Assembly (NCBI RefSeq): GCF_017652985.1
Contig: NZ_JAGGDJ010000032.1
Span: forward strand, 1-63,912
Source of the DNA: Paenibacillus artemisiicola
GTDB lineage: Bacteria; Bacillota; Bacilli; Paenibacillales; Paenibacillaceae
Direction: 5' to 3'
DNA length: 63,912 bases
Shown here: positions 26,353-35,233 of the stretch, one piece after another
How positions within the stretch are numbered: the first letter of the stretch is position 1
How the letters are laid out: every line of letters begins with the position of its first letter
Program-made: the position numbers and the translations under genes
The notes under the pieces: model-generated
What the model was told of the DNA's origin: nothing
The model's database searches: none
The model's input: only the letters and a program-made list of their open reading frames with translations

Positions 26353-27000
26353 TTAGCCCTTCAATAAAATTTGTGTTCTGAGACGCATGATTTCGAGCTC
26401 GTCTGCCGAGTTATCCAACCGGGCCGACCGGGCATTTTCCAATGCCTCTTCGGCGTTATCCAACGCGATCTGGTCACGAGCATGTATGTCAGTTCCCGAA
26501 TAGGCCGGGAAGTTGACGGCGCTGACTTCAATGACACGGCTGATTTTGGAGATGCGCCGCGTCGGCATTTTGGAATCAAGGTCTTCCCACGATTCCGATC
26601 CGATGAAAAAAATAAAAGACATCCCGTCGATGTCTCCGCGTTGTACTGCACTATATAAAGACCGGGACTCCGAATTGTTCTCGACGTCCAGATTCGCGCG
26701 AATGTAAAGCCCCGTTTCGTCCGTCTGCAGCTGCATTGTAGAGTTGGCATTGTTGCGCCGGCTTCTGGCCAGCGGGATCTTCTGCAAATCGTGATTGGTA
26801 CAAAACAAGACGTCATCGAAATTGCAGCCATCGAAAGCCCCGCGCTCGATGACCTCGTAAAACCAATCCCCGATCGTGGTCCGCTGGCCGTAGACCGCGG
26901 CATGCCCTTCAATGTTCGTGCTGTCCTCGACGGCCCGGATGTCCTTGACGCCGAAGCTCCGCTTCACCGCGCCGGGCGGCAGCTTAAGTTTTTCCGGCAT
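26353..27000 (-). CDS. HK97-family prohead maturation protease
   Basis: 215 residues. The core EGHAAVYGQRTTIGDWFYEVIERGAF, then LFCTNHDLQKIPLARS (His of the Ser-His catalytic pair) and GDIDGMSFIFF with the nucleophile serine, is diagnostic. It cleaves the capsid scaffold. The end of the portal gene overlaps its start by 17 bases. Confidence 0.93.
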   Translation of the reverse strand: MPEKLKLPPGAVKRSFGVKDIRAVEDSTNIEGHAAVYGQRTTIGDWFYEVIERGAFDGCNFDDVLFCTNHDLQKIPLARSRRNNANSTMQLQTDETGLYIRANLDVENNSESRSLYSAVQRGDIDGMSFIFFIGSESWEDLDSKMPTRRISKISRVIEVSAVNFPAYSGTDIHARDQIALDNAEEALENARSARLDNSADELEIMRLRTQILLKG

Positions 27001-28243
27001 CCTCGTCCCCTCCTTTTGCAGTTGTATTCTTGCCGGCCATCTGGTACGCGTTGATGAGTCGCGTATCCACGTAGTTCAGCGACTGCGTCCGGCGATCGCC
27101 GCCTTCAATCGGCGGGTAGCCGATGATTGCGAGCTTCTGATTGTCTGTCAGTAGCCCTTGCTCGCCGGCCGTCTTCAGTAAATTCAGCTTGGCATTAGTG
27201 GACAGGTACATCATGTCCTTGCCGTAGAAGACGACCTCGTTCCCGACGTCCAGCTCCCGCGTGGTGAAGATCGTCTTACTGAACGCTTGGCCGAGCCCGA
27301 GCACAATCGGTTCAAGCGTCTTTTCATAAAACGCCTGGTACTGATCGTCCGTATAGTCGCCGGAGATGATCGGCAGCGACACGCCATACCACCGAAGGAT
27401 TTTGCTGTCCAGGAAATCCAGCGTGCTTTTGTCTATCAGCTTGGGGTCGATGTTCAGCGGCGTGTAATCGCCCTTCATGTCCATTGAAATGATGCCGGAA
27501 TCGCCGTCTTGAATCGCCTTTTCAAGCCGGGCCCGCTCCGTCTTCTGGCCATCCGTATCCATCATGGTATTGATTTTCAAGATGCCGCGCACGGACATGC
27601 TCGTTTTGACGCCCTTCTCCAAGCCCTGGAGTAGGGTGTCATTAATCTGGAGCACTTTCAAGAGTGGCGCATGATCAGGCCCGCCATTCACGCCGCCGCC
27701 CATCATATCGTTTGGGCCGAAACGCCTCCGGATATGGATGACATCCGAATAGAGCAGCATGAAGTCCGTCCCCGAACTGAAGGTGAAGCGGATCAGCAGA
27801 TTCCCGAGCTCGTCATTCAAAAACTCCACGAGCGTCGGATTCAGCGGGTAGAGCGCGCGATAGATGCGCTTTTCGTTGCCGGTGGGATCCCGCGCTACGT
27901 CATAAACGGGGAACACGAATGCGTTCTCGTTCAGATACAGCAGCCAGACCACTTTTTCAAGAAACTCGCGCGTCGTCATGAGCGGATTCGGTGCGAATTT
28001 AAAGAGCCGGTTAAGCGGACCGGTTGGCGTCGACTGCATGCCCGCATCATCGGTCCGGATATGCCGCGGCTGGAGTTTGCTGATTTCGGTTGCGATCGCG
28101 GCGATGCAGTTTTGCACGACATCGGAGAGATAAATATCCTGACCAAACTGGGTGAAGATGGGGATATACCCGTTCAGCATCTTCGCCCGCGTCGCTTCCT
28201 TGATTTTGGTGAATAGCCCTTTAAAGTTATCGATAAATGCCAT
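26984..28243 (-). CDS. Portal protein, HK97 family
   Basis: 419 residues. NCIAAIATEISKLQPRHI near the start, PLNPTLVEFL, and the IRRRFGPNDMMGG segment are family features; the C-terminal part is helical. Forms the dodecameric DNA channel at one capsid vertex. ATG 28243 has GAGGTGAT upstream, and the frame starting at 28261 would overlap the terminase gene. Confidence 0.93.
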   Translation of the reverse strand: MAFIDNFKGLFTKIKEATRAKMLNGYIPIFTQFGQDIYLSDVVQNCIAAIATEISKLQPRHIRTDDAGMQSTPTGPLNRLFKFAPNPLMTTREFLEKVVWLLYLNENAFVFPVYDVARDPTGNEKRIYRALYPLNPTLVEFLNDELGNLLIRFTFSSGTDFMLLYSDVIHIRRRFGPNDMMGGGVNGGPDHAPLLKVLQINDTLLQGLEKGVKTSMSVRGILKINTMMDTDGQKTERARLEKAIQDGDSGIISMDMKGDYTPLNIDPKLIDKSTLDFLDSKILRWYGVSLPIISGDYTDDQYQAFYEKTLEPIVLGLGQAFSKTIFTTRELDVGNEVVFYGKDMMYLSTNAKLNLLKTAGEQGLLTDNQKLAIIGYPPIEGGDRRTQSLNYVDTRLINAYQMAGKNTTAKGGDEDAGKT

Positions 28244-28247
28244 GTCA

Positions 28248-29945
28248 TCACCTCGATTCATTCACCAGCTGAAGGAATTCGGTCCGATTGTCCATGTAGA
28301 CTTTGTACACGAAGATGAGCGTCAGCGTGCCGTCAATCTTCTTGTCGTCCTTGCCTTGAATCTTGACCGGGCGAATCTCCATCTTCCCGTTCATCTCGAC
28401 GGCCGTGTTCTCCAAGCACCATCGGTCTATGGGATGCTGGTTGTAATTGATTAGCTTGCTTTGCAGGTCCGTCCGTACCAGCTTCATAGGCTCGCTTAAG
28501 CTGCCCCAATCCTGACTGATGCGCACTGTATCAAATCCAAGCTCCTCCATCTCCTTCACCCAATAGACCGCCGACCACTTGTCGTACCCGACCTTGAAGA
28601 AACGAATGCCGTAGTCCTGAAACAGGCGGTAAAACCAAGCCGTGACATGCCGGAAGTCGTTCTCGTTGCCGGTGGATACGGTAATGAGGTCCTTCGCGCA
28701 CCAGGCTTCAAATTTGACGCGGTCCTCTTTCGAGAGCGCCGGGATCTTCGTTTCCGGAATGAAGTAGCGCTGCAGGGTGTATTTCTTGCCGTTCTTCATG
28801 AGCAGCGCCCGGGCAGAAGCGAGGTCTCCGGACTTGGACAAGTCAACCCCGCCGATGGCGAAGGCCCCGCGGAATTCCTCGATGTCAAATTCGTCTTCAC
28901 TCGTGATGTCTTCATCGGTCAGCCAGGCAGCTGCATTGTTCTGCTTGATGTTGAAGTCCTTGGCCAGAACGAACGCCCGCATCTCCTGATTGGTCCGTGC
29001 TTCGTCCACCATGCGCCGCGTGAAGCTCCATTTCTTAATGGTTCCGAGGCCCGGGTTGCTCTTCACATGCGTCTTCTCATCCTGCCAGACTTCTTTTTCG
29101 CTGTCCTGCGTGTACAGCCAGATCAACCAGCGCGGCCGATCCAGCTCCCCGTTCAGCACCCGGCGTGCTTCAATCATCCGGCCGTCGAGATAACCGTCAT
29201 TGGTAAATCCTTCAGTTGTCAGCTCAAAATAAAGAGGCTCATCCTGGGTGGATAGAGCCTGACGAATCGGCATGACCGACGTATTGTCTTTCATCTCGTG
29301 GACTTCATCGACCGCGCCGACGCCGATATTCCGGCCTTCCTTCGCGCCGGTCTTCGCTGAAATCTTCCGGATGCTTCCCTTGTTTTTGAAGCTGAACTTC
29401 CCCTTGCGGGACACGCGTTTTCGGTTTCCGAAGAAGATGCCTTTGATATTCACCCTCGTTACTTTTTCAAGCGAAGGGCTTTCCTCACGCATGGCATTGA
29501 TCGCTTGGAACATTAAGTCCGCCTGCTCATAATCGTTGCTTGAACAGAGGATTTTAATGCCTTCCGGCCCGCAGAAGAATTCGGCCAAATTAATCGCGCT
29601 GACGAGCGGGGTCTTGCCGTTTTTGCGGCCGACCAGGTACAGCACATCTTGATGAAGGCGTATCCAGCGGCCGACCTCTTCGTCATACATCTTGAACGAA
29701 TAGATCGCTTCGATGAACGCCTTTTGGAAGAGCATGAGCTTGAAGGGCTTTCCGGAAAACGGCGCCTCGTAGTGCTTGCACTGCTCTTCGATGAACTTAA
29801 TGCGTTTGTGCGCATCCGCCGTTTCAAACCGAATGTCTGGGTTGTTCAGATTCTTCTGGAGGAGCTCGAACGTTTGCAGCAGCTCCTGCCCGACGAGAAT
29901 TTCGCCGGATCGGCACTTCTCCAAATATTCGATTAAATAACTCAT
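28248..29945 (-). CDS. Terminase large subunit
   Basis: 565 residues. The ATPase domain has Walker A-like LVGRKNGKTPLVSAI at about residue 104 and Walker B with GVGAVDEVHEM. The C-terminal nuclease domain has AIGGVDLSKSGDLASA with acidic metal ligands. It translocates DNA into the prohead and cuts it. Follows the P27-type small subunit with a 4-base overlap. Confidence 0.94.
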   Translation of the reverse strand: MSYLIEYLEKCRSGEILVGQELLQTFELLQKNLNNPDIRFETADAHKRIKFIEEQCKHYEAPFSGKPFKLMLFQKAFIEAIYSFKMYDEEVGRWIRLHQDVLYLVGRKNGKTPLVSAINLAEFFCGPEGIKILCSSNDYEQADLMFQAINAMREESPSLEKVTRVNIKGIFFGNRKRVSRKGKFSFKNKGSIRKISAKTGAKEGRNIGVGAVDEVHEMKDNTSVMPIRQALSTQDEPLYFELTTEGFTNDGYLDGRMIEARRVLNGELDRPRWLIWLYTQDSEKEVWQDEKTHVKSNPGLGTIKKWSFTRRMVDEARTNQEMRAFVLAKDFNIKQNNAAAWLTDEDITSEDEFDIEEFRGAFAIGGVDLSKSGDLASARALLMKNGKKYTLQRYFIPETKIPALSKEDRVKFEAWCAKDLITVSTGNENDFRHVTAWFYRLFQDYGIRFFKVGYDKWSAVYWVKEMEELGFDTVRISQDWGSLSEPMKLVRTDLQSKLINYNQHPIDRWCLENTAVEMNGKMEIRPVKIQGKDDKKIDGTLTLIFVYKVYMDNRTEFLQLVNESR

Positions 29946-30280
29946 TCAAAGTCCTCCAACTCATCATCATCTTGGGTTTCATTCTTCGACAGGACCCCAT
30001 TCAGCGTCTTAATGATGACGGCGTAGGAATTGATGTTCTTCAGGTACTGCCGCGCCGCTTCAACCGGCTTCTGAAGGTCCGGATTCTTGGGATGGATCTT
30101 CACCATGCCGGTAATCTCCAGCGCTTTCCGGAGGACGTGATTTTCCGCTGAAAGGAACGCAGCATCATCGATCAGGCCGGAGACCAGCTTGCTTTTGGAG
30201 GGGTCAACATCAGCGAAGATTTCGAGCAACTTGTCCCGTTCTTGGCTATATACCTCGTTTTTTTCCACCGTATTTTTCAC
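29942..30280 (-). CDS. Terminase small subunit, P27-like
   Basis: 112 residues. An N-terminal helix, the LISGLIDDAAFLSAENHVLRKAL segment and a C-terminal helix pair match the P27 family. It recognises the packaging start and recruits the large subunit. It overlaps the large subunit gene. A second small-subunit-like gene is present at 31958-32707, which is unusual. Confidence 0.82.
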   Translation of the reverse strand: MKNTVEKNEVYSQERDKLLEIFADVDPSKSKLVSGLIDDAAFLSAENHVLRKALEITGMVKIHPKNPDLQKPVEAARQYLKNINSYAVIIKTLNGVLSKNETQDDDELEDFE

Positions 30281-30371
30281 CTCGACCGATTTCGAAATTT
30301 TAAGCGTGTACCAAAAACGTGTCCCCTATACGGTAGTGATACTCAACTCATCATTTTTTGAGAGGGGGAGG

Positions 30372-30402
30372 CATAAAAAAAACGCCGTATCCGGCGTATT
30401 TG
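30372..30402 (-). terminator. Terminator isolating the inserted membrane-protein gene
   Basis: Arms ACGCCG and CGGCGT with a 4-base loop are followed by eight T residues on the minus strand, directly after the stop of the 267-residue gene. It would also stop any late transcript arriving from upstream unless antiterminated. Confidence 0.85.
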
Positions 30403-30404
30403 AG

Positions 30405-31208
30405 TTACTTATACTTTTGAAGGATTTCTTTTAACTGTTCAAGCTGAACTGAATATTCCTCTTTTGCACTCAACATTTTGATGATTCTAAGTATGGCGCT
30501 TTGAATAGAAAGATAAAATCCTATTTGATTCTCATTCATTATGGTTATTAATTCACTTAATAATGGTTTAGCATGTCCTCCTCCTTTTAATATTTCCTCT
30601 ACACCATCAACATAGCATGTAACAACATTATTCATAACGCCTTTACTTTTCCAATGTAACCCTTCCAGCTGGTTTATTCTCCCACTAAGAACAAAATAAT
30701 TATTCTTTATATCACTCTCAAGGCTTTCTCCTGCTTCTTTAGTAGAGATTAGACCTGAGGAAATGACCGAAAGCTTCGTGTCAACAATAGCGAATTTCTG
30801 GGATACAGCAGTTTCAATATTTTTCATTGAAGCGTCTTTTATATCAGATAAGAATGTAAGCTTTATTTCTTCGAGTTGGTTAGTAAATTGGCTAGATAGC
30901 AACTCAGTTTCATTTTTTTTTGCTCTAATATTGTTAAATAAATTAGCACCTAAGAGAAAAGTAATTAATGTGATCGCTAGCCCCAAAGACCAATAAACAG
31001 TATTCAATATTTTTTCATTTGCGTCTACTTGAGCCTCATAAAGCATTTTATATGCTTCGGCTTCTGTTAATCCAGCTTTAGCGGAATTACTACTATTTAC
31101 GTCTATCGGGACTTTTGTAGCAGCTGCCGCTCCAACAATGTTTGAAAATATTGCAAACATCAAAATTAATACTGCACTAGTTAATATGAGTCTTTTAGGT
31201 CTTGTCAC
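30405..31208 (-). CDS. Cargo gene: membrane/coiled-coil protein of unknown function
   Basis: 267 residues. A signal peptide or first helix at residues 7-30, a second helix at about 70-92 (WSLGLAITLITFLLGANLF), then about 170 residues of mainly helical, probably coiled-coil, sequence. I do not recognise the family. Strongly AT-rich. Own TTGGTA/TATGAT promoter-like pair upstream, GTG start with GGGGGATGA, and own terminator, inserted between the HNH and small terminase genes. This is the pattern of a lysogenic cargo gene; superinfection exclusion is one possibility. Confidence 0.7.
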   Translation of the reverse strand: MTRPKRLILTSAVLILMFAIFSNIVGAAAATKVPIDVNSSNSAKAGLTEAEAYKMLYEAQVDANEKILNTVYWSLGLAITLITFLLGANLFNNIRAKKNETELLSSQFTNQLEEIKLTFLSDIKDASMKNIETAVSQKFAIVDTKLSVISSGLISTKEAGESLESDIKNNYFVLSGRINQLEGLHWKSKGVMNNVVTCYVDGVEEILKGGGHAKPLLSELITIMNENQIGFYLSIQSAILRIIKMLSAKEEYSVQLEQLKEILQKYK

Positions 31209-31272
31209 TTACTCATCCCCCAAAATTAATATGACTAATCATATCTCATTTATCTATATATTACCAACATAT

Positions 31273-31956
31273 CTATTTCGAATATTGGGTAAACCACTTG
31301 TCAATGTACCCCTGCCATTCAGCCTTTCGGTACCATCTGTCTTCGTCAGCATCCAGCAAGGCCATGCATTGTTCCCGGCTCATCTCGCAATAGATTAGCT
31401 CAGCTCCCATCTCATCAGCTAGCCGTTCCCTCTTAAACTTATCCGCAAATCCACCTACCACCCATGCTGTACCCCACTTGCCTAGTCTTGTTCTGATATT
31501 GTCTATCAACAGGTTATGTATACCGATCACATTGCCGAATAGGCTGTCCGGCTTATCGTAATATGGTAGCCCAGAGACTGCTTCGTACAGCCTGTCCATA
31601 TCTACGACCAAATCGCCACGCGTGAGACGCTGCCGAACAAATTCTTTCATCCCCGCAAACGGTGGTCCGTACACGAGGAACACCTCTTTGTTCCCCTGGT
31701 ATCCGAAGCGCTTATGCTCTTTATTGTGGCAGTCGTAGCATATTAATTCGACTTTATCCGGGTTCAAGCTAATGTTGTAATCATGCACATTTTCCGGTGT
31801 CAGCTCTATTTTGTGATGCCCAATAATATCGACAGCACGCAGTATCGCCTGCCCGCATCGTTGGCATTTGCTGCCACGCTCTAGAATCAGCGCCATTCGA
31901 AAATTCCGCCATTTTAATGAGGTATAGAATGTATGAAGGATAGCATGCCTTGCCAT
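31273..31956 (-). CDS. HNH endonuclease with C-terminal nucleotide-kinase-like domain
   Basis: 227 residues. Residues 25-80 are an HNH nuclease: CQRC, IIGHHKIEL, CYDCHNKEH, with paired Cys for zinc. From residue 90 a second domain starts with VFLVYGPPFAGMKEFV, which resembles a P-loop but lacks the normal GKT/S ending, followed by VDMDRLYE. HNH proteins next to terminase often assist packaging cuts in phages. It abuts the small-terminase-like gene by one base. The degenerate P-loop may mean loss of ATP binding. Confidence 0.82.
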   Translation of the reverse strand: MARHAILHTFYTSLKWRNFRMALILERGSKCQRCGQAILRAVDIIGHHKIELTPENVHDYNISLNPDKVELICYDCHNKEHKRFGYQGNKEVFLVYGPPFAGMKEFVRQRLTRGDLVVDMDRLYEAVSGLPYYDKPDSLFGNVIGIHNLLIDNIRTRLGKWGTAWVVGGFADKFKRERLADEMGAELIYCEMSREQCMALLDADEDRWYRKAEWQGYIDKWFTQYSK

Positions 31957-31957
31957 G

Positions 31958-32707
31958 TCACCACGCCTGTTCTTCCATGTTTTTTATTTCAAGTTGCTGC
32001 TTCTTGATACGAAGTGCTGCTTCTTCTTCAGCCAGCGCCTTCGCGCTCAGCTTAAACTTCATGTCAATTAGCTTGGCCTTCTTGTCCTGCATGCGCGTAA
32101 TCGCCTCTTCAATCGACAGAACACGTTCAAGCACTGGATGCTTCTTCGCTTTTCGTTCAACCTCTGCCAAGATTGGTTCAAGAACTGGAACCATGGTCAA
32201 ACTACCTTCAGCGTCGAATTCTGGCATCTCTCCATGCTTCTTATTTCTAACGATTTGACTGGTCGTCTGCACGGTATCGCCGCCCCAGCCTTCGAGCGCT
32301 TTCGCCCGCAATTGAAGTGCTCGTCGAATACGAAGATCGAGGAAGCGAATCTCATTGTTCAGTTGGCCGACAGGATTCGTATCTACCTCGAAGAACAGCT
32401 CACGTTCAAGATTTTCCAGGGTGTCGTCCCAGATGGTTGCATAATCGCCATGCTTGACTGCCTTTTCGTTTCTCAATGGTCCTCCAGGACCGCCTCTGTT
32501 GCCTTTTGCATTTTGGTTACCCTTCTGACCACCCCGTTTTCTCGGCCCTTGAGGGAGATTTTCCCAGCGATCAACGCTTTTCCACTTTCTCACTTGCTCA
32601 TTGGATATGCCGAGCGCGCTTGCAATAGCCGATGGCTTGAGTGTCCGATTGCTATCCAGCCAAAGCTTCAACGCTTTTTTTCGCAATGGATTCCGCTCTC
32701 TTGACAA
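31958..32707 (-). CDS. PBSX XtmA-like terminase small subunit (second small subunit)
   Basis: 249 residues. N-terminal helix-turn-helix (TLKPSAIASALGISNEQVRKW), a basic Gly/Asn-rich hinge (KGNQNAKGNRGGPGG), then long helices to the C-terminus, all typical of XtmA/YqaS. It binds DNA for packaging. The start is TTG 32707 with GGCGGTG upstream. Two different small subunits (this one and 29942-30280) in one packaging cluster is odd; one may serve a regulatory role. Confidence 0.8.
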   Translation of the reverse strand: MSRERNPLRKKALKLWLDSNRTLKPSAIASALGISNEQVRKWKSVDRWENLPQGPRKRGGQKGNQNAKGNRGGPGGPLRNEKAVKHGDYATIWDDTLENLERELFFEVDTNPVGQLNNEIRFLDLRIRRALQLRAKALEGWGGDTVQTTSQIVRNKKHGEMPEFDAEGSLTMVPVLEPILAEVERKAKKHPVLERVLSIEEAITRMQDKKAKLIDMKFKLSAKALAEEEAALRIKKQQLEIKNMEEQAW

Positions 32708-32839
32708 GTCATTTCACCGCCTTCACGATATTCGAGTTGGTTTTCACGTTTTTATGTCATTAGTAACGCCTTCTCCTCGTCTGCTTCGTTAATGAAGAGA
32801 CCTCGAATTGGCTGTCTTTCCCCTAAGTTCTGGTACTTG

Positions 32840-32925
32840 AGTGAACCATAATGAATATTTTGTTGCACTCAACAAATCGTCAATTCCCTACTCTGCCAAG
32901 CCTTATTCGCAACTCAAATAATGAG
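32840..32925 (-). promoter_or_regulatory. Probable late-operon control region
   Basis: Between the small recombinase gene and the terminase cluster lies TTGACG, plus an inverted repeat TTGTTG-AGTG-CAACAA, plus additional TGAGTG words. This is where a late promoter activated by the ArpU-like regulator would be expected. No clean -10 at 17 bases is seen. Confidence 0.35.
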
Positions 32926-32957
32926 TGCCACATAGGAACAGTTATGATGCGCTCAAA

Positions 32958-33527
32958 TTAGCGTAACCGCGAAATCGCCGCGTCCATCATGTCTTGCGTC
33001 ATGCCAATATAGTCTAATGTGTAGGCTGGATCGCGATGTCCATACATTTTCATTAGTAACGCTAGGTTACGCGGATCAGCATTGTAGAGCTGGTAGCCCC
33101 ATGTCTTTCGAAGCGTATGACATCCTATTTCTTTCAGCTTGAATTCTTTAGCGACTTTATTCAGCATCCGGTATGCCGTGCTCCGATCAATTGGATGCTT
33201 TCGGAGTCGCAGCTTCGTCTTCACTTGTCTACTCGGAAAAAGAAAATCGTTATCATCTTTATCTGCTATAAAGCGATCCAAGTCTTGACGAATGGATGGA
33301 TGAATAATAAACCGCTTGTCATGCGCGTTTTTCCTTTCAATCAATTTCACATGCGTTCCGCGAACCATCCAGACTTTCATAATTAATAAATCCGAAACCC
33401 GAAGTCCGCTATATATGCCAAAACAAAAAAAAAGGTAATCCCTGAGGCTCCGTATCCGAAGATATTGTTTTACTCCCTCGATTACAGCAGGATCTCGTAT
33501 CGGCTGAACAACATTCACATACACCAC
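32958..33527 (-). CDS. Catalytic-domain-only tyrosine recombinase
   Basis: 189 residues. The catalytic set is complete: Arg in GLRVSDLL, His-X-X-Arg in CHTLRKTW, His/Arg in YGHRDP and Tyr in LDYIGM. The usual N-terminal arm- and core-binding domains are missing (full integrases are near 370-400 residues). A second, full-length integrase lies next to attR, so this one probably has another job, such as resolving phage genomes or controlling late genes. It stands just upstream of the packaging genes on the same strand. Confidence 0.8.
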   Translation of the reverse strand: MVYVNVVQPIRDPAVIEGVKQYLRIRSLRDYLFFCFGIYSGLRVSDLLIMKVWMVRGTHVKLIERKNAHDKRFIIHPSIRQDLDRFIADKDDNDFLFPSRQVKTKLRLRKHPIDRSTAYRMLNKVAKEFKLKEIGCHTLRKTWGYQLYNADPRNLALLMKMYGHRDPAYTLDYIGMTQDMMDAAISRLR

Positions 33528-33628
33528 CTCGATAATGAATTAATAGCTATCTCATAAACCTAATTCGATTCGAGGAAATTCTTTCGCAATAGATGGGACT
33601 CGTAGAATACAAATAACCAAATAAGCAA

Positions 33629-33657
33629 TTGTTGGAACTTTTGTACTACGTTATACT
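33629..33657 (+). promoter_or_regulatory. Predicted promoter of the acidic membrane-protein gene
   Basis: TTGTTG (33629-33634) and TATACT (33652-33657) with a 17-base spacer lie about 105 bases upstream of the ATG. Confidence 0.5.
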
Positions 33658-33764
33658 AATAATCATGAATAGAGAGATTCGGAAAGTAGCCATTACGAAT
33701 AATATGACTCAATACAAGATAATGGCATAGAAGGTTCCACAAAGTCGCCTTAAGGAGATATGAC

Positions 33765-35048
33765 ATGAGCAACCATAACAATTCTGATCATGAGGATGAT
33801 CCTGAATTACCAGAAGAACCTGATTTCCCTGACGCTCCCGACGTTCCTGATGAGCCTGACTTTCCTGATGAGCCTGATTTTCCTGATTCTGATTTTCCTG
33901 ATGATTCTGATGATTCTGATGATTCTGATGATCCTTATGAGGAACCTGAGTTTCCTGAGGACCAAGATGCACCTCCAACCAATACAACAACCGACGACGG
34001 TGTAAATCATCCAGAGAAAGGAAGAAGAGTTTACAAAAGTCGGAAACTTACAATTTATAAGAGGGACGATGTTCTAAATTGGATCATTCATGAACCAACT
34101 GAAGAAATTAAAGAGGCCCAATCAAAAGTTTTATATCTCCAAAGCTTAATGCTTACAAAGGTGCATAGAATTTTATGGAACAAATGTTGTTCCAATATAC
34201 TGTCAAGTTTTGTGTCAGCTGCAGCTAACGCTGATTCAAAAAAAGATGTAAATAATATTTTTAAATCCACTACTAATTACATTATTGAACAAACAAAGGA
34301 TAAACGAGTTTCAATTCACCGTAGCCCATTTATTGAAATATACATGAATCCTGACGGTGATTTATCTCAACATTTCAAAACATCAATGCCTGACGAATGT
34401 AAGCCAGCGTATGTTGAATACAGAAGACTAGTTACGATGGCTAAAGTAACACTCTCTGGTAAACAAAGAAGATTAGCAAATACTCAACTAGTCACTGCAA
34501 TTTCTGCTGTTTTTTTATCACATACAACTGCCCCCATAAATCCAAAGAAGTATTTTAAAGACATTGAAAACTTTATACTTGCCAGGGCAAACGCATCGGC
34601 CAAATTGATTTATTTTTTATTTATGACAATCCTTTTTATCTTAATTTCATTAATCTGCTTTCTAGCATACTTTCGATTTTATCATCAAGATATTAAAACC
34701 TCACATGCTATCATAGGGTGTGCTGCCGGAGTTCTCGGCTCCTTTATCTCGGTCGTTCAACGGATTGATAAACTTAACATTGATTCAACAGCTCCCAAAC
34801 GATCCTTCATTTTGCAAGGAGTTGCTCGCCTTTTCTTGGGTTTGCTATTCGGTGGAATTGTGATTTTACTAATAAAATCTAAGCTTGTACCTATGTTGAG
34901 TGCAACTTCCCTCTCATCAATGTTCATTTTGGGTATAATTTCCGGTTTCAGTGAAAGGTTTGTCCCTGATTTTTTGGACAAGGTCTCCATTAAAACAAGT
35001 GAAGAAAAACCAAAGAAAAATGCTAAAAACCAAGAGGACTATGCTTAA
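33765..35048 (+). CDS. Cargo gene: four-helix membrane protein with acidic Asp-Phe-Pro repeat tail
   Basis: 427 residues. Residues 10-70 are an acidic low-complexity tail of repeated D-F-P-D/E-P-D units. Residues 75-270 form a soluble domain, mostly helical. Four membrane helices follow (about 279-301, 313-330, 350-370, 378-398), the last ending in ISGFSERFVPDFL, then a Lys-rich cytoplasmic end. AAGGAGATATGAC precedes the ATG. Own promoter, own terminator, opposite strand to late genes, AT-rich: a classic independently expressed prophage gene. Similar architecture (cytoplasmic sensor plus C-terminal helices) is common in abortive-infection membrane effectors; the role here is inferred. Confidence 0.75.
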   Translation: MSNHNNSDHEDDPELPEEPDFPDAPDVPDEPDFPDEPDFPDSDFPDDSDDSDDSDDPYEEPEFPEDQDAPPTNTTTDDGVNHPEKGRRVYKSRKLTIYKRDDVLNWIIHEPTEEIKEAQSKVLYLQSLMLTKVHRILWNKCCSNILSSFVSAAANADSKKDVNNIFKSTTNYIIEQTKDKRVSIHRSPFIEIYMNPDGDLSQHFKTSMPDECKPAYVEYRRLVTMAKVTLSGKQRRLANTQLVTAISAVFLSHTTAPINPKKYFKDIENFILARANASAKLIYFLFMTILFILISLICFLAYFRFYHQDIKTSHAIIGCAAGVLGSFISVVQRIDKLNIDSTAPKRSFILQGVARLFLGLLFGGIVILLIKSKLVPMLSATSLSSMFILGIISGFSERFVPDFLDKVSIKTSEEKPKKNAKNQEDYA

Positions 35049-35119
35049 GGGCTAGTCCCTTTTCAACAACATATATAACCCCAATGCTTGTCATATCCTG
35101 GGGGTTATGTTAAGTTAAT

Positions 35120-35160
35120 AATGACTCGTGGGAAAGCATCCCCGAGTCATTTCTTTTTTC
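35120..35160 (+). terminator. Terminator after the acidic membrane-protein gene
   Basis: Arms AATGACTCG (35120-35128) and CGAGTCATT (35143-35151) are followed by TCTTTTTTC. A second hairpin with ATAACCCC/GGGGTTAT arms lies just upstream at about 35070-35108. Confidence 0.8.
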
Positions 35161-35233
35161 TGAATCGTTTGTAGAGCAACACGCACACAGCAACAATCAC
35201 TTCACTTTTCCTCCTTTCACGCATGGCCGCCTA

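Noticed and set aside
33635..33646. Possible LexA box before the acidic membrane-protein gene (GAACTTTTGTAC)
   Set aside because: One half-site base is wrong and the central bases are poor; not enough for a claim.
35165..35220. 17-residue membrane peptide frame (GTG after AAAGGAGG, minus strand)
   Set aside because: Too short to support without homologues; spacing from the ribosome site is long.
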